Shown here piece after piece: positions 1-7,021 of a DNA stretch of 64,000 nucleotides (position 1 is its first letter; every line of letters starts with the position of its first letter). This stretch comes from Anaerosolibacter carboniphilus (GTDB taxonomy: Bacteria; Bacillota; Clostridia; Peptostreptococcales; Thermotaleaceae), in contig NZ_JACHEN010000001.1 of NCBI RefSeq assembly GCF_014205875.1, positions 1 to 64,000 on the forward strand, in the 5' to 3' direction. A program made the position numbers and the translations under genes. The notes beneath the pieces were generated by a model. That model worked only from the letters and a program-made list of their open reading frames with translations, was not told the DNA's origin and did no database searches.

Positions 1-36
1 GAGGATATATTGTTCAAAAAGAAGAACAAGCAATTT
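1..36 (+). CDS. 3' end of an upstream gene (partial, tentative)
   Basis: Reading from base 3, twelve codons rich in GAA, CAA and AAA end in TAA at 36, and a hairpin follows at 89-115. This looks like the tail of a gene that starts outside the window. Too little remains to name it, and another frame also stays open until base 48, so the call is tentative. Confidence 0.3.
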
Positions 37-88
37 AACGCAAATTAAATGGAATCATAACACTTGATTTAGCACATTTAGAGTAAAT

Positions 89-115
89 GGGCTTAGATTG
101 TTATTGTCTAAGCCC
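89..115 (+). terminator. hairpin after the truncated upstream gene
   Basis: Perfect 9-bp stem GGGCTTAGA / TCTAAGCCC with a 9-nt loop, about 50 bases after the stop of the truncated gene. There is no strong T-run, so termination is inferred from position and stem strength only. Confidence 0.5.
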
Positions 116-136
116 GGTAAAATACAATATATGTTT

Positions 137-295
137 TCGTAGGAAATTATGGTCTTCGATTTCCTAGATATGGGGTGTGCAGAGGGGATTCCCCTTTGCC
201 GTATTCAGGAAGGTCCTCAGGAACCTGCATTGCAGGCGTCGAAGGAAACCTAGGGTTTCCTGGCGAAAACAAATTGCCGATAGGCAACTTTGTTC
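137..295 (+). repeat. 159-bp structured repeat, copy 1 (HEARO/omega-RNA-like)
   Basis: It is nearly identical over its whole length to 16757-16913. It folds into successive hairpins: GAGGGGA/TCCCCTT, CCTGCA/TGCAGG, AGGAAACC/GGTTTCCT and TTGCC/GGCAA. The order of stems, the GGTSCTC block and the GCGTCGAAGG join resemble HEARO (IscB omega RNA) as remembered, but this was not tested against a covariance model. It ends 42 bases before the dipeptide epimerase start. No transposase or iscB is nearby, so the copy would be non-autonomous. Confidence 0.6.
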
Positions 296-337
296 TTTGG
301 AGCGTTAAATATTTTAATCGATAGAAAGGTGAGCATA

Positions 338-1426
338 ATGAAAATAAAAAACATATCATTAAAACATATTAGTATTCCTTTAATTAAGCCTTTTAAGACA
401 GCTTTGCGCACGGCGACCTCAGCGGAGGATACCGTAGTGATCATTGAAACCGATGACGGCAATGTTGGTTATGGAGAAGCTCCTCCAACAGCGGTAATTA
501 CTGGGGATACCAATGGAGCCATCATTGGGGCCATCGCCGATAACATCTCCAAGCAGTTGATTGGAGAGGAAATAGAGAATATTGAGCAAATTATGGATAA
601 GCTCAATCGAGCTGTCGTTGGAAACAGCAGTGCAAGAGCTGCCATAGATATGGCAGTATACGATTTATTTGGAAAGTTATATAAAGCACCTATATACAAG
701 CTTTTAGGAGGATATCGAGATACGGTGGAAACAGATATCACCGTAAGTATCAATGAACCAGAAGAAATGCGTGAAGACGCTCTACGCTATGTAACCAATG
801 GATTTACAGCTCTCAAGCTAAAGGTAGGAATGGATATCCAAAAAGACATTCAGCGGGTAAAGGCTATTCGTGAGGCCGTCGGATATGATATAAAAATCAG
901 AATTGATGCCAATCAAGGATGGCAGCCGAAGGAAGCGGTCAGAGGAATTCGCAGACTAGAGGATGCAGGCCTGGATATCGAATTGGTTGAACAACCGGTA
1001 AAGGCATGGGATCTAGATGGCTTGAAGTATGTTACGGATCATGTGGAGACGCCTGTCATGGCTGATGAGAGTATGTTTAGTCCTCATGATGCATTTAAGA
1101 TTTTGAGTATGCGCGCTGCAGACTTGATCAATATTAAGTTAATGAAGTGTGGAGGTATTCATAATGCCTTGAAAATCGTTGCGATCGCTGAAGCCTGCGG
1201 TGTAGAGTGTATGTTGGGCAGCATGCTTGAAACAAAGATTGGCATCACTGCAGCAGCTCACTTAGCTGGAGCAAAGAAAAATATTACGAGATTCGATTTG
1301 GATGCACCCGCATTGCTGGCAGAGGATCCTGTGGTTGGAGGCTTGGAAGTGAAAGGACCTCGATTACTCTTGTCCAATAAGCCAGGCCTAGGTATCGATA
1401 GAATTGAGAAGTTGACAGACATATAA
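338..1426 (+). CDS. ykfB: L-Ala-D/L-Glu (dipeptide) epimerase, enolase superfamily
   Basis: Epimerises L-Ala-D-Glu released from murein to L-Ala-L-Glu so that it can be degraded in the cytoplasm. All catalytic positions of the family are visible: KLK with Lys160 and Lys162, metal ligands Asp190 (RIDANQ), Glu218 (VEQP) and Asp243 (ADES), Lys267 opposite, and the Asp320-x-Asp322 motif that binds the dipeptide amino group in L-Ala-D/L-Glu epimerases. Length is 362 aa, normal for the family. The ATG at 338 follows GAAAGGTGAG; the open frame extends upstream to 290 without a site. A peptide-binding lipoprotein follows 72 bases downstream, fitting murein-peptide uptake and recycling. Confidence 0.9.
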   Translation: MKIKNISLKHISIPLIKPFKTALRTATSAEDTVVIIETDDGNVGYGEAPPTAVITGDTNGAIIGAIADNISKQLIGEEIENIEQIMDKLNRAVVGNSSARAAIDMAVYDLFGKLYKAPIYKLLGGYRDTVETDITVSINEPEEMREDALRYVTNGFTALKLKVGMDIQKDIQRVKAIREAVGYDIKIRIDANQGWQPKEAVRGIRRLEDAGLDIELVEQPVKAWDLDGLKYVTDHVETPVMADESMFSPHDAFKILSMRAADLINIKLMKCGGIHNALKIVAIAEACGVECMLGSMLETKIGITAAAHLAGAKKNITRFDLDAPALLAEDPVVGGLEVKGPRLLLSNKPGLGIDRIEKLTDI

Positions 1427-1498
1427 GCAAAGGGGGTGTTGGGAGGATTTCGAAAAGGCATGTTCATTGGAAAAAAAGGAGATTAGGAGGGGAATAAT

Positions 1499-3133
1499 GT
1501 GTTAAAGAAAAGTTTTACATGGTTACTCATCGTAATGCTGGTGTTGGGGGTGCTGACAGGCTGTGGACAGAAACCAACGGCAACACCACCTGTTGAAGAG
1601 GCTAAAGGGGAGCCAATGGTGTTAAAGTACAACTTGGGTGAAGACATCAAAACCCTTGATCCACAATTAAACAGTGTAATCAATGCAGGTATCGTTCTTG
1701 TGAATACCTATGAAGGTTTAATGCGACTGGACAAAAATGAAAAAGCAATACCTGGAATGGCAGAAAAGTATGAAGTATCGGAAGACGGTACAAAATATAC
1801 TTTCCACTTAAGAGATGCGTTATGGTCTGATGGGCAGCCAGTAAAAGCCCAAGATTTCGAATATGCATGGAAAAGGGCTCTTGATCCTGCATTAGCTTCA
1901 GAATATGCATTCCAGTTATATTATTTAAAAAATGGAAAGCAATTCAACGAAGGACAAGCAAATGCAGATGCGGTTGGTGTAAAGGCAGTAGATGATAAGA
2001 CATTGGAGGTAACACTGGAAGCACCAACACCTTACTTCCTTGAGCTTACAGCCTTTTTCACCCTGTTCCCCGTCAGAAAGGATATGGTAGAAAAAGATCC
2101 TGAAAACTGGGCAAGAAACCCTGAAACAGCTGTTTCAAATGGACCTTTCAAGATGACTGAATATAAAATGGGAGAAAGCATCGTTATTGAAAAGAATGAT
2201 AACTATTATGGCAAAGATCGTGTAAAGCTGGATAGAGTGGATATGGCAATGATTGTAGAGGCTTCAACAGCACTAACAGCCTATGAAGCTGGAGATATTG
2301 ATTTAATTGATGATATTCCCAATCAAGAAATTGAAAGACTAAAAGCCAATGATCCTAACTTCGTGGCATTGCCATATTTGGCCAACTATTATTATATTTT
2401 TAGGTTGGATAAGAAACCCGTTGATGATGTAAGAGTGAGAAAAGCGCTGACGCTGGCCATTGATAGAAAAGCCATTGTTGAAAATATTTTGAAGGCTGGA
2501 CAAAAACCCGCTACTGGTTTTGTGCCTCCAGGGTTATTTGATGCAAATGGAAAGGATTTTAGAGAAACCAATGGTGATTTTGGTATCGATCCAAATGCAG
2601 CAAACATAGAAGAGGCGAAAAAACTGTTGGCAGAGGCAGGTTTTCCAGATGGAAAGGGATTCCCAGAAATAGAGCTGCTCTATAATACCAGTGAATCTCA
2701 CAAAGCCATTGCTGAAGCTATTCAGGAAATGTGGAAGAAAAATCTTGGTATCAATGTAAGCTTAGCAAACCAGGAATGGGCTGTATTCCAGACAACTTTA
2801 ACTGAAGGAAATTTCGTACTTGGAAAAGGAAATTGGTTTGGTGACTACGGAGATCCGATGACGTTCCTTGATCTATGGACTTCCTATTCAGGCAAAAATA
2901 CTACTGGTTGGAAGAGCCCAGAATATGATAAGTTCATCGAAGAAGCTAAAACAACGACAGGTCAAGAACGATTTGGAAAAATGTATGATGCAGAGAAACT
3001 ACTGATGGATAACTACATTGTAATGCCAATTTACTACTACACAGATACAATGCTCATCAAAGAATATGTAAAGGGATGGAAGAAGTCAATTCTTGGTTAT
3101 TTGTACTTTGATGAAGTCACTATTGAAAAGTAA
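1499..3133 (+). CDS. oligopeptide ABC transporter substrate-binding lipoprotein (OppA-like, copy 1)
   Basis: Family 5 extracellular solute-binding protein that captures peptides outside the membrane for an Opp/Dpp importer. GTG start after GGAGGGG. The signal peptide ends in LTGC with the lipidated Cys at residue 22, followed by a short Thr/Pro linker. The body carries the family signatures WSDGQPVKAQDFEYAWKR and SNGPFK. Length is 544 aa. It is closely similar over its full length to the OppA at 26450, but has no permease or ATPase genes beside it, so it probably shares the OppBCDF at 22-26 kb. Position after the dipeptide epimerase suggests murein peptides as ligand (inference). Confidence 0.9.
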   Translation: MLKKSFTWLLIVMLVLGVLTGCGQKPTATPPVEEAKGEPMVLKYNLGEDIKTLDPQLNSVINAGIVLVNTYEGLMRLDKNEKAIPGMAEKYEVSEDGTKYTFHLRDALWSDGQPVKAQDFEYAWKRALDPALASEYAFQLYYLKNGKQFNEGQANADAVGVKAVDDKTLEVTLEAPTPYFLELTAFFTLFPVRKDMVEKDPENWARNPETAVSNGPFKMTEYKMGESIVIEKNDNYYGKDRVKLDRVDMAMIVEASTALTAYEAGDIDLIDDIPNQEIERLKANDPNFVALPYLANYYYIFRLDKKPVDDVRVRKALTLAIDRKAIVENILKAGQKPATGFVPPGLFDANGKDFRETNGDFGIDPNAANIEEAKKLLAEAGFPDGKGFPEIELLYNTSESHKAIAEAIQEMWKKNLGINVSLANQEWAVFQTTLTEGNFVLGKGNWFGDYGDPMTFLDLWTSYSGKNTTGWKSPEYDKFIEEAKTTTGQERFGKMYDAEKLLMDNYIVMPIYYYTDTMLIKEYVKGWKKSILGYLYFDEVTIEK

Positions 3134-3141
3134 TGATTGAT

Positions 3142-3177
3142 AAAAGAACGAGTCAATGAAAAGACTCGTTCTTTTTA
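3142..3177. terminator. bidirectional terminator between oppA copy 1 and the minus-strand gene
   Basis: Stem AAAGAACGAGTC / GACTCGTTCTTT with an 8-nt loop and a T-run on the plus strand. The A-run on the left gives a T-run on the minus strand too. It sits between two convergent genes. Confidence 0.85.
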
Positions 3178-3429
3178 TCTTAGCTTTGTATTCTTCATGC
3201 TTTCGGGACTGGCAGGAATACCTTCGATGCCTAATTTTTCTGTGAATTCTGTGGTATCTTCATAGAATCTCAGACTATCGATGTAGTCCACATCCCGCTG
3301 CATTTGCTCAGGCATTAGATATGCGTTTTGTGTCTTTTCAATAATTGGATAGTCTTTTTTATTATAGGTGCTGTCAATGAGATTCTGGGCCTCATTGGCA
3401 CCAAAGGATAAAGTATTTTTATCAGCCAT
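3175..3429 (-). CDS. hypothetical protein, 84 aa
   Basis: Small soluble protein of unknown function, rich in Asp, Glu, Asn and Gln, with no signal peptide or membrane segment. The ATG at 3429 lies 8 bases after GGGAG; the frame can be read back to a GTG at 3438, but that start overlaps the binding site. It has its own terminator (3142-3177). The usage is like the neighbouring genes and a proper start exists, so it is probably real. No family is recognised. Confidence 0.6.
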   Translation of the reverse strand: MADKNTLSFGANEAQNLIDSTYNKKDYPIIEKTQNAYLMPEQMQRDVDYIDSLRFYEDTTEFTEKLGIEGIPASPESMKNTKLR

Positions 3430-3481
3430 TTGATTCACTCCCTATTTATTGAACCTTCTTTTCTAGTATGATTTTAGAAGA

Positions 3482-3556
3482 TTGTAGGGGCGCCCATTGG
3501 GCGTCTGCATGGAGTCATTGACAAGCAGGACAGACGTGCAATGTACGCCCCTACAA
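3482..3556 (-). repeat. 75-bp composite inverted-repeat element, copy 1
   Basis: Terminal inverted repeats TTGTAGGGGCG and CGCCCCTACAA enclose two different inner palindromes, one built on CCCATTGGG and one on TGCAATGTA. The reverse complement matches 29780-29849 in layout, so the same element is present twice in opposite orientations. It contains no coding sequence. It occupies most of the otherwise featureless 280-bp gap between the small gene and metQ. Confidence 0.75.
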
Positions 3557-3709
3557 TTTTCTTGACCTTGGCACTTTATTGCGCATTCTTTATTTATGAG
3601 GTTTATTTTATAATGCGAAAATTAACAAGATCCTAAAACATACCTTAATATTATTATGGCTGTAGAGAAAAAAGATATGTGAATAAAATGAACTGATTTA
3701 TTTTAGTTA

Positions 3710-4555
3710 TTAGAAAGCTGGAACAACGGCACCTTTGTAGGTTTCTTCAATAAAATCCTTTACTTCTGGTGTTTGTAAAGTTTCTATCAGCTTTTTAATA
3801 TTTTCATCGTTTTGATTATCAGGACGAGCTGTTACGATGTTTGCATAAGGAGAATCGCTGCCTTCAATGATAATAGAATCCTTCACAGGATTTAATCCCG
3901 CTTCCAGTGCATAGTTTGTATTGATGATGGATGCATCAACATCTTCTAAAGTTCTTGGTAACTGGGCAGCATCGATTGGCTTGAATACAAGATTTTTAGG
4001 ATTTTCAGCAATATCCTTTTCTGTCGCTTCTAAGCCTGCATCATCTTTCAGTTTAATGATACCAGCTGTATCTAATAAGATTAAAGCTCTACCTTCATTG
4101 GTTGGATCATTGGGAATGGCGATTACAGCTTTGTCTTGTAATTCATCAATCGTTTTTATTTTCTTAGAATACAATCCTAGAGGTTCTACGTGAACTTTTC
4201 CAACACTAACAAGCTCGATGCCTCTCTCTTTTGAAAAAGTATCCATGTAAGGTACATGCTGGAAGAAGTTGGCGTCTAATTCTTTACTATCTAAAGCCAG
4301 GTTTGGGTTCACATAATCAGTGAACTCTACAATTTCTAATTCAATACCTTGCTCTTTCAGTAACGGCTTTACAAATTCAAGAAGCTCTGCATGGGGAACT
4401 GGTGTAGCGCCTACTTTTAATGTCACTGCAGCCGTTTCTTGTGTAGCATCTTTTGCAACATCTTTTTCTGCAGCTGGTGCTGCAGGTGTACAACCGCTAA
4501 ACACAAAGGATAAAATGATCAAACCTAAGATGGATATGAGAATGCTCTTTTTCAT
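3710..4555 (-). CDS. metQ: methionine ABC transporter substrate-binding lipoprotein MetQ
   Basis: Binds methionine outside the membrane for the MetNI importer (NlpA family). The signal peptide ends in FSGC, lipidated Cys at residue 22. The body has the family features KVGATPVPHAE near the mature N-terminus, DANFFQH, and IPNDPTNEGRAL. At 281 aa it has the usual length. It is the last gene of the minus-strand order metN-metI-metQ, 13 bases after metI, and would be controlled by the S-box riboswitch in front of metN. Confidence 0.95.
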   Translation of the reverse strand: MKKSILISILGLIILSFVFSGCTPAAPAAEKDVAKDATQETAAVTLKVGATPVPHAELLEFVKPLLKEQGIELEIVEFTDYVNPNLALDSKELDANFFQHVPYMDTFSKERGIELVSVGKVHVEPLGLYSKKIKTIDELQDKAVIAIPNDPTNEGRALILLDTAGIIKLKDDAGLEATEKDIAENPKNLVFKPIDAAQLPRTLEDVDASIINTNYALEAGLNPVKDSIIIEGSDSPYANIVTARPDNQNDENIKKLIETLQTPEVKDFIEETYKGAVVPAF

Positions 4556-4568
4556 GGTGAAAAACCTC

Positions 4569-5219
4569 CTATTTTTTATTTAAAATTTCTGCGACCTTAT
4601 TGCCGCATAATTGAATGATTTGCACAAGTACAATGAGAACAAGTACTGTTGCAAGCATTACTTCTGTTTGAAAACGATGATAGCCATATCTAACTGCTAA
4701 ATCTCCTAATCCACCACCTCCTACGACGCCGGCCATGGCCGAATAGCCTAAAATGTTTATCAATGTAATCGTAACGCCTAAAGCTAAGGATGACATGGCT
4801 TCAGGAATTAGCACATGAACAATGATTTGAAGGGGCGTAGCGCCCATAGCGATGGATGCCTCAATTACACCCCAATCCACCTCTTTCAAGCCACTTTCCA
4901 CCACTCTGGCAAAGAAAGGAATGGCTGCGATCACCAGAGGGATAATGGCAGCGGTGGTGCCAATCGTTGTACCCACGATGAGGCGGGTGAACGGGATAAT
5001 GAAAATCATCAAAATAATAAAGGGCAAAGATCTTGTCATATTGATCACATAGGAAAGTACGTTATAAACAATGGAATTAGGCAAAATGTGATCTTTTTCT
5101 GTTACAACAAGTACAATACCTAAAGGTAAACCCAACAGGATGGTAAATAAAAGGGAAGTAAACACCATATAAAGGGTATCCCATAGGGATGGTAAAAGAA
5201 GTTCGATGAGACTATTCAT
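4569..5219 (-). CDS. metI: methionine ABC transporter permease MetI
   Basis: Membrane subunit of the D/L-methionine importer, 216 aa with about five hydrophobic segments, normal for MetI. The cytoplasmic coupling loop containing EASIAMGATPLQI is the EAA motif that contacts the ATPase. The start overlaps the end of metN by 8 bases, which indicates translational coupling. Confidence 0.95.
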   Translation of the reverse strand: MNSLIELLLPSLWDTLYMVFTSLLFTILLGLPLGIVLVVTEKDHILPNSIVYNVLSYVINMTRSLPFIILMIFIIPFTRLIVGTTIGTTAAIIPLVIAAIPFFARVVESGLKEVDWGVIEASIAMGATPLQIIVHVLIPEAMSSLALGVTITLINILGYSAMAGVVGGGGLGDLAVRYGYHRFQTEVMLATVLVLIVLVQIIQLCGNKVAEILNKK

Positions 5220-6207
5220 AATTAAATACCTCCACTCTCACTTGATTTTTTTCGAAATAATCAATGATTTGGCTCAAAGGAACTGTATTTCGATCAATTT
5301 CCACGGTAAGTTTACCGATGGGTTTCTCTTGAATCCATTCAATTTTACCTGCCAAAATATTTACATCTACTTGTAATTCTTTGATCAGCTTAGAAATGAC
5401 GGGTTCACCAGCACTCCCTTGGGTAAAGGATAAACTAAGGAGTGTACCATTGTGCAAATGAGTAGGTAGATGTTGAATTTGATCCACGAAGTGTTTTGTA
5501 ATTTCATTTCCCGGTTTTGAGAAAATATCAATAGTTTTTCCTTGCTCAACCACTCTACCATTTTCCAAGATGGTTACATCGGTGCAAACTTCTTTGATGA
5601 CTTCCATCTCATGGGTAATGATGACGATGGTGAGGCCTAAGCTCTGATTGATTTCTTTCAAAAGAGACAGAATTTGCTTCGTAGTTTTAGGATCTAAAGC
5701 GGAAGTGGCCTCATCACAGAGTAGGACATCAGGATCGGATACCAATGCTCTTGCAATACCAACTCTTTGCTTTTGTCCGCCGCTAAGCTGAGAAGGATAC
5801 ACATGGGCTTTTTCCTTCAAGTCAACCAATTCCAGTAAGGCCATGACCTTCTCCTTCACCACATTTTCTGGTGTTTTATTTAGACGTAATGGAAAAGCAA
5901 TGTTTTCAAAGACTGTTTTAGAACTGAGAAGATTGAAATTCTGGAAGATCATCCCGATCTTTTTACGAACCTTCCTTAGTTCTCCTGGAGAAAGATGGGT
6001 GATATCCACCTTATTGATCCAAACCTCTCCGCTCGTAGGTTCTTCAATTCGATTGATACAGCGAATCAGAGAGGATTTACCAGCACCGCTAAGACCGATG
6101 ATTCCATAAATCGTTCCTTGTTCAATGGTTAAATTAATATCTTCCAAGGCAGTAACCTGGTTTTTTCCTTTGCTATAGATTTTTGAAAGCTGTTTAATTT
6201 GAATCAT
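5212..6207 (-). CDS. metN: methionine ABC transporter ATP-binding protein MetN
   Basis: ATPase of the methionine importer. Walker A GLSGAGKSS at residues 38-46, signature LSGGQ at 141-145, and Walker B VLLCDE at 161-166. The C-terminal ~80 residues form the NIL/ACT-like domain in which methionine binds and inhibits transport. 331 aa, normal length. It is the first gene of metNIQ, with GGAGTG just before ATG. Transcription runs from the promoter at 6498-6526 through the SAM-I riboswitch, so expression should fall when S-adenosylmethionine is plentiful. Confidence 0.96.
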   Translation of the reverse strand: MIQIKQLSKIYSKGKNQVTALEDINLTIEQGTIYGIIGLSGAGKSSLIRCINRIEEPTSGEVWINKVDITHLSPGELRKVRKKIGMIFQNFNLLSSKTVFENIAFPLRLNKTPENVVKEKVMALLELVDLKEKAHVYPSQLSGGQKQRVGIARALVSDPDVLLCDEATSALDPKTTKQILSLLKEINQSLGLTIVIITHEMEVIKEVCTDVTILENGRVVEQGKTIDIFSKPGNEITKHFVDQIQHLPTHLHNGTLLSLSFTQGSAGEPVISKLIKELQVDVNILAGKIEWIQEKPIGKLTVEIDRNTVPLSQIIDYFEKNQVRVEVFNYE

Positions 6208-6296
6208 AACTTCACTCCTTTATAACTGTATAGTGTTAAAATGTAAAAGTACTCGATCTACCTACCTATCGATACATAGGCAGTGTTCGTTTTAAA

Positions 6297-6328
6297 TAAA
6301 AAAGCCTCTTTCACAGAGAAAGAGGCAT
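6297..6328 (-). terminator. S-box controlled terminator of metNIQ
   Basis: On the minus strand GCCTCTTTCTC / GAGAAAGAGGC-type stem GCCTCTTT / AAAGAGGC followed by a run of T. It lies 15 bases downstream of the riboswitch P1 stem and about 90 bases before metN, the standard layout for a SAM-dependent terminator. Confidence 0.9.
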
Positions 6329-6340
6329 AAACATACATGC

Positions 6341-6460
6341 TGCTTTCTCTCATCTGCCAGTACAAATGTACCGCAGGAATTGGCACCGCTGCTTTAAATA
6401 AAGCCGGTTGCCGGGTTTCATAGGGCCAGTCCCTCCACCTCTCTGGATAAGAGATATCCA
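6341..6460 (-). promoter_or_regulatory. SAM-I (S-box) riboswitch
   Basis: Minus strand. P1 pairs CTCTTATC (6446-6453) with GATGAGAG (6347-6354), including one G-U pair. Conserved blocks are in order: AGAGAGGTGGAGGGACTGGCC, CCTATGAAACCCGGCAACC and GGTGCCAATTCCTGC, followed by GGCAGATGAGAG. These are the hallmark S-box elements. With SAM bound, P1 is stable and the downstream terminator forms, so methionine import is switched off. Confidence 0.96.
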
Positions 6461-6497
6461 AACGTATTTAATTTTTATGCTTGTTAAACTAATATTG

Positions 6498-6526
6498 AGT
6501 ATACGGACTTTTTAGAGCGATGTCAA
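6498..6526 (-). promoter_or_regulatory. sigma-A promoter of the metNIQ leader
   Basis: Minus strand: TTGACA at 6526-6521, 17-bp spacer, TATACT at 6503-6498. Near-consensus; transcription would start about 30 bases before the riboswitch P1. Confidence 0.88.
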
Positions 6527-6616
6527 TATATATTTAAAAAAATTATTTTGGTTTAAAAAGGATATACTAGACAAATATAGAATATAACTATCAAGATTGA
6601 TATTTGAGGTGATGAA

Positions 6617-6919
6617 ATGACCTATCATTCTAAATTAAAGAATGAGTTTGTTGACGAACTTTTTGAGGCTGTATTGCTATTGGAAGACATAGAGGAATGC
6701 TATCGATTTTTTGAAGATATTTGCACGATAAAAGAAATACAAGCTCTGGCCCAGCGATTGAAGGTTGCCAAACTGCTGCGCCAGGATAAAACTTATCATG
6801 AGATCGAAGAAAAAACAGGTGCCAGTACGGCTACCATCAGCCGAATCAACCGTTGTCTACATTATGGGGCGGATGGATATAATTTGATTTTGGACAAGCT
6901 AGAAGAAGAAAAAAAGTAG
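6617..6919 (+). CDS. YerC/YecD family TrpR-like DNA-binding protein
   Basis: 100-aa protein of the TrpR superfamily group YerC/YecD. It is all-helical, with the characteristic IKEIQALAQRLKVAKLL segment followed by the helix-turn-helix YHEIEEKTGASTATISRINR. Such proteins are presumed DNA-binding repressors; the regulated genes are not known here. ATG at 6617 after GAGGTGATGAA. A hairpin at 6945-6980 separates it from the sigma-54 activator. The 19 bases at 6581-6599 just upstream recur exactly upstream of the sigma factor gene at 50062. Confidence 0.9.
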   Translation: MTYHSKLKNEFVDELFEAVLLLEDIEECYRFFEDICTIKEIQALAQRLKVAKLLRQDKTYHEIEEKTGASTATISRINRCLHYGADGYNLILDKLEEEKK

Positions 6920-6944
6920 GGATGAAAATGAATACTACATACAT

Positions 6945-6980
6945 AAAATAGATGAAGCGACCAATCGTTTCATCTATTTT
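6945..6980 (+). terminator. terminator after yerC-like gene
   Basis: 12-bp stem AAAATAGATGAA / TTCATCTATTTT with further pairing CGA/TCG inside. The right arm ends in TTTT. Located 25 bases after the yerC-like stop. Confidence 0.75.
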
Positions 6981-7021
6981 GATATAAGGTTCGTTGAGAA
7001 GAATAATATTGAGGTGGTTGA

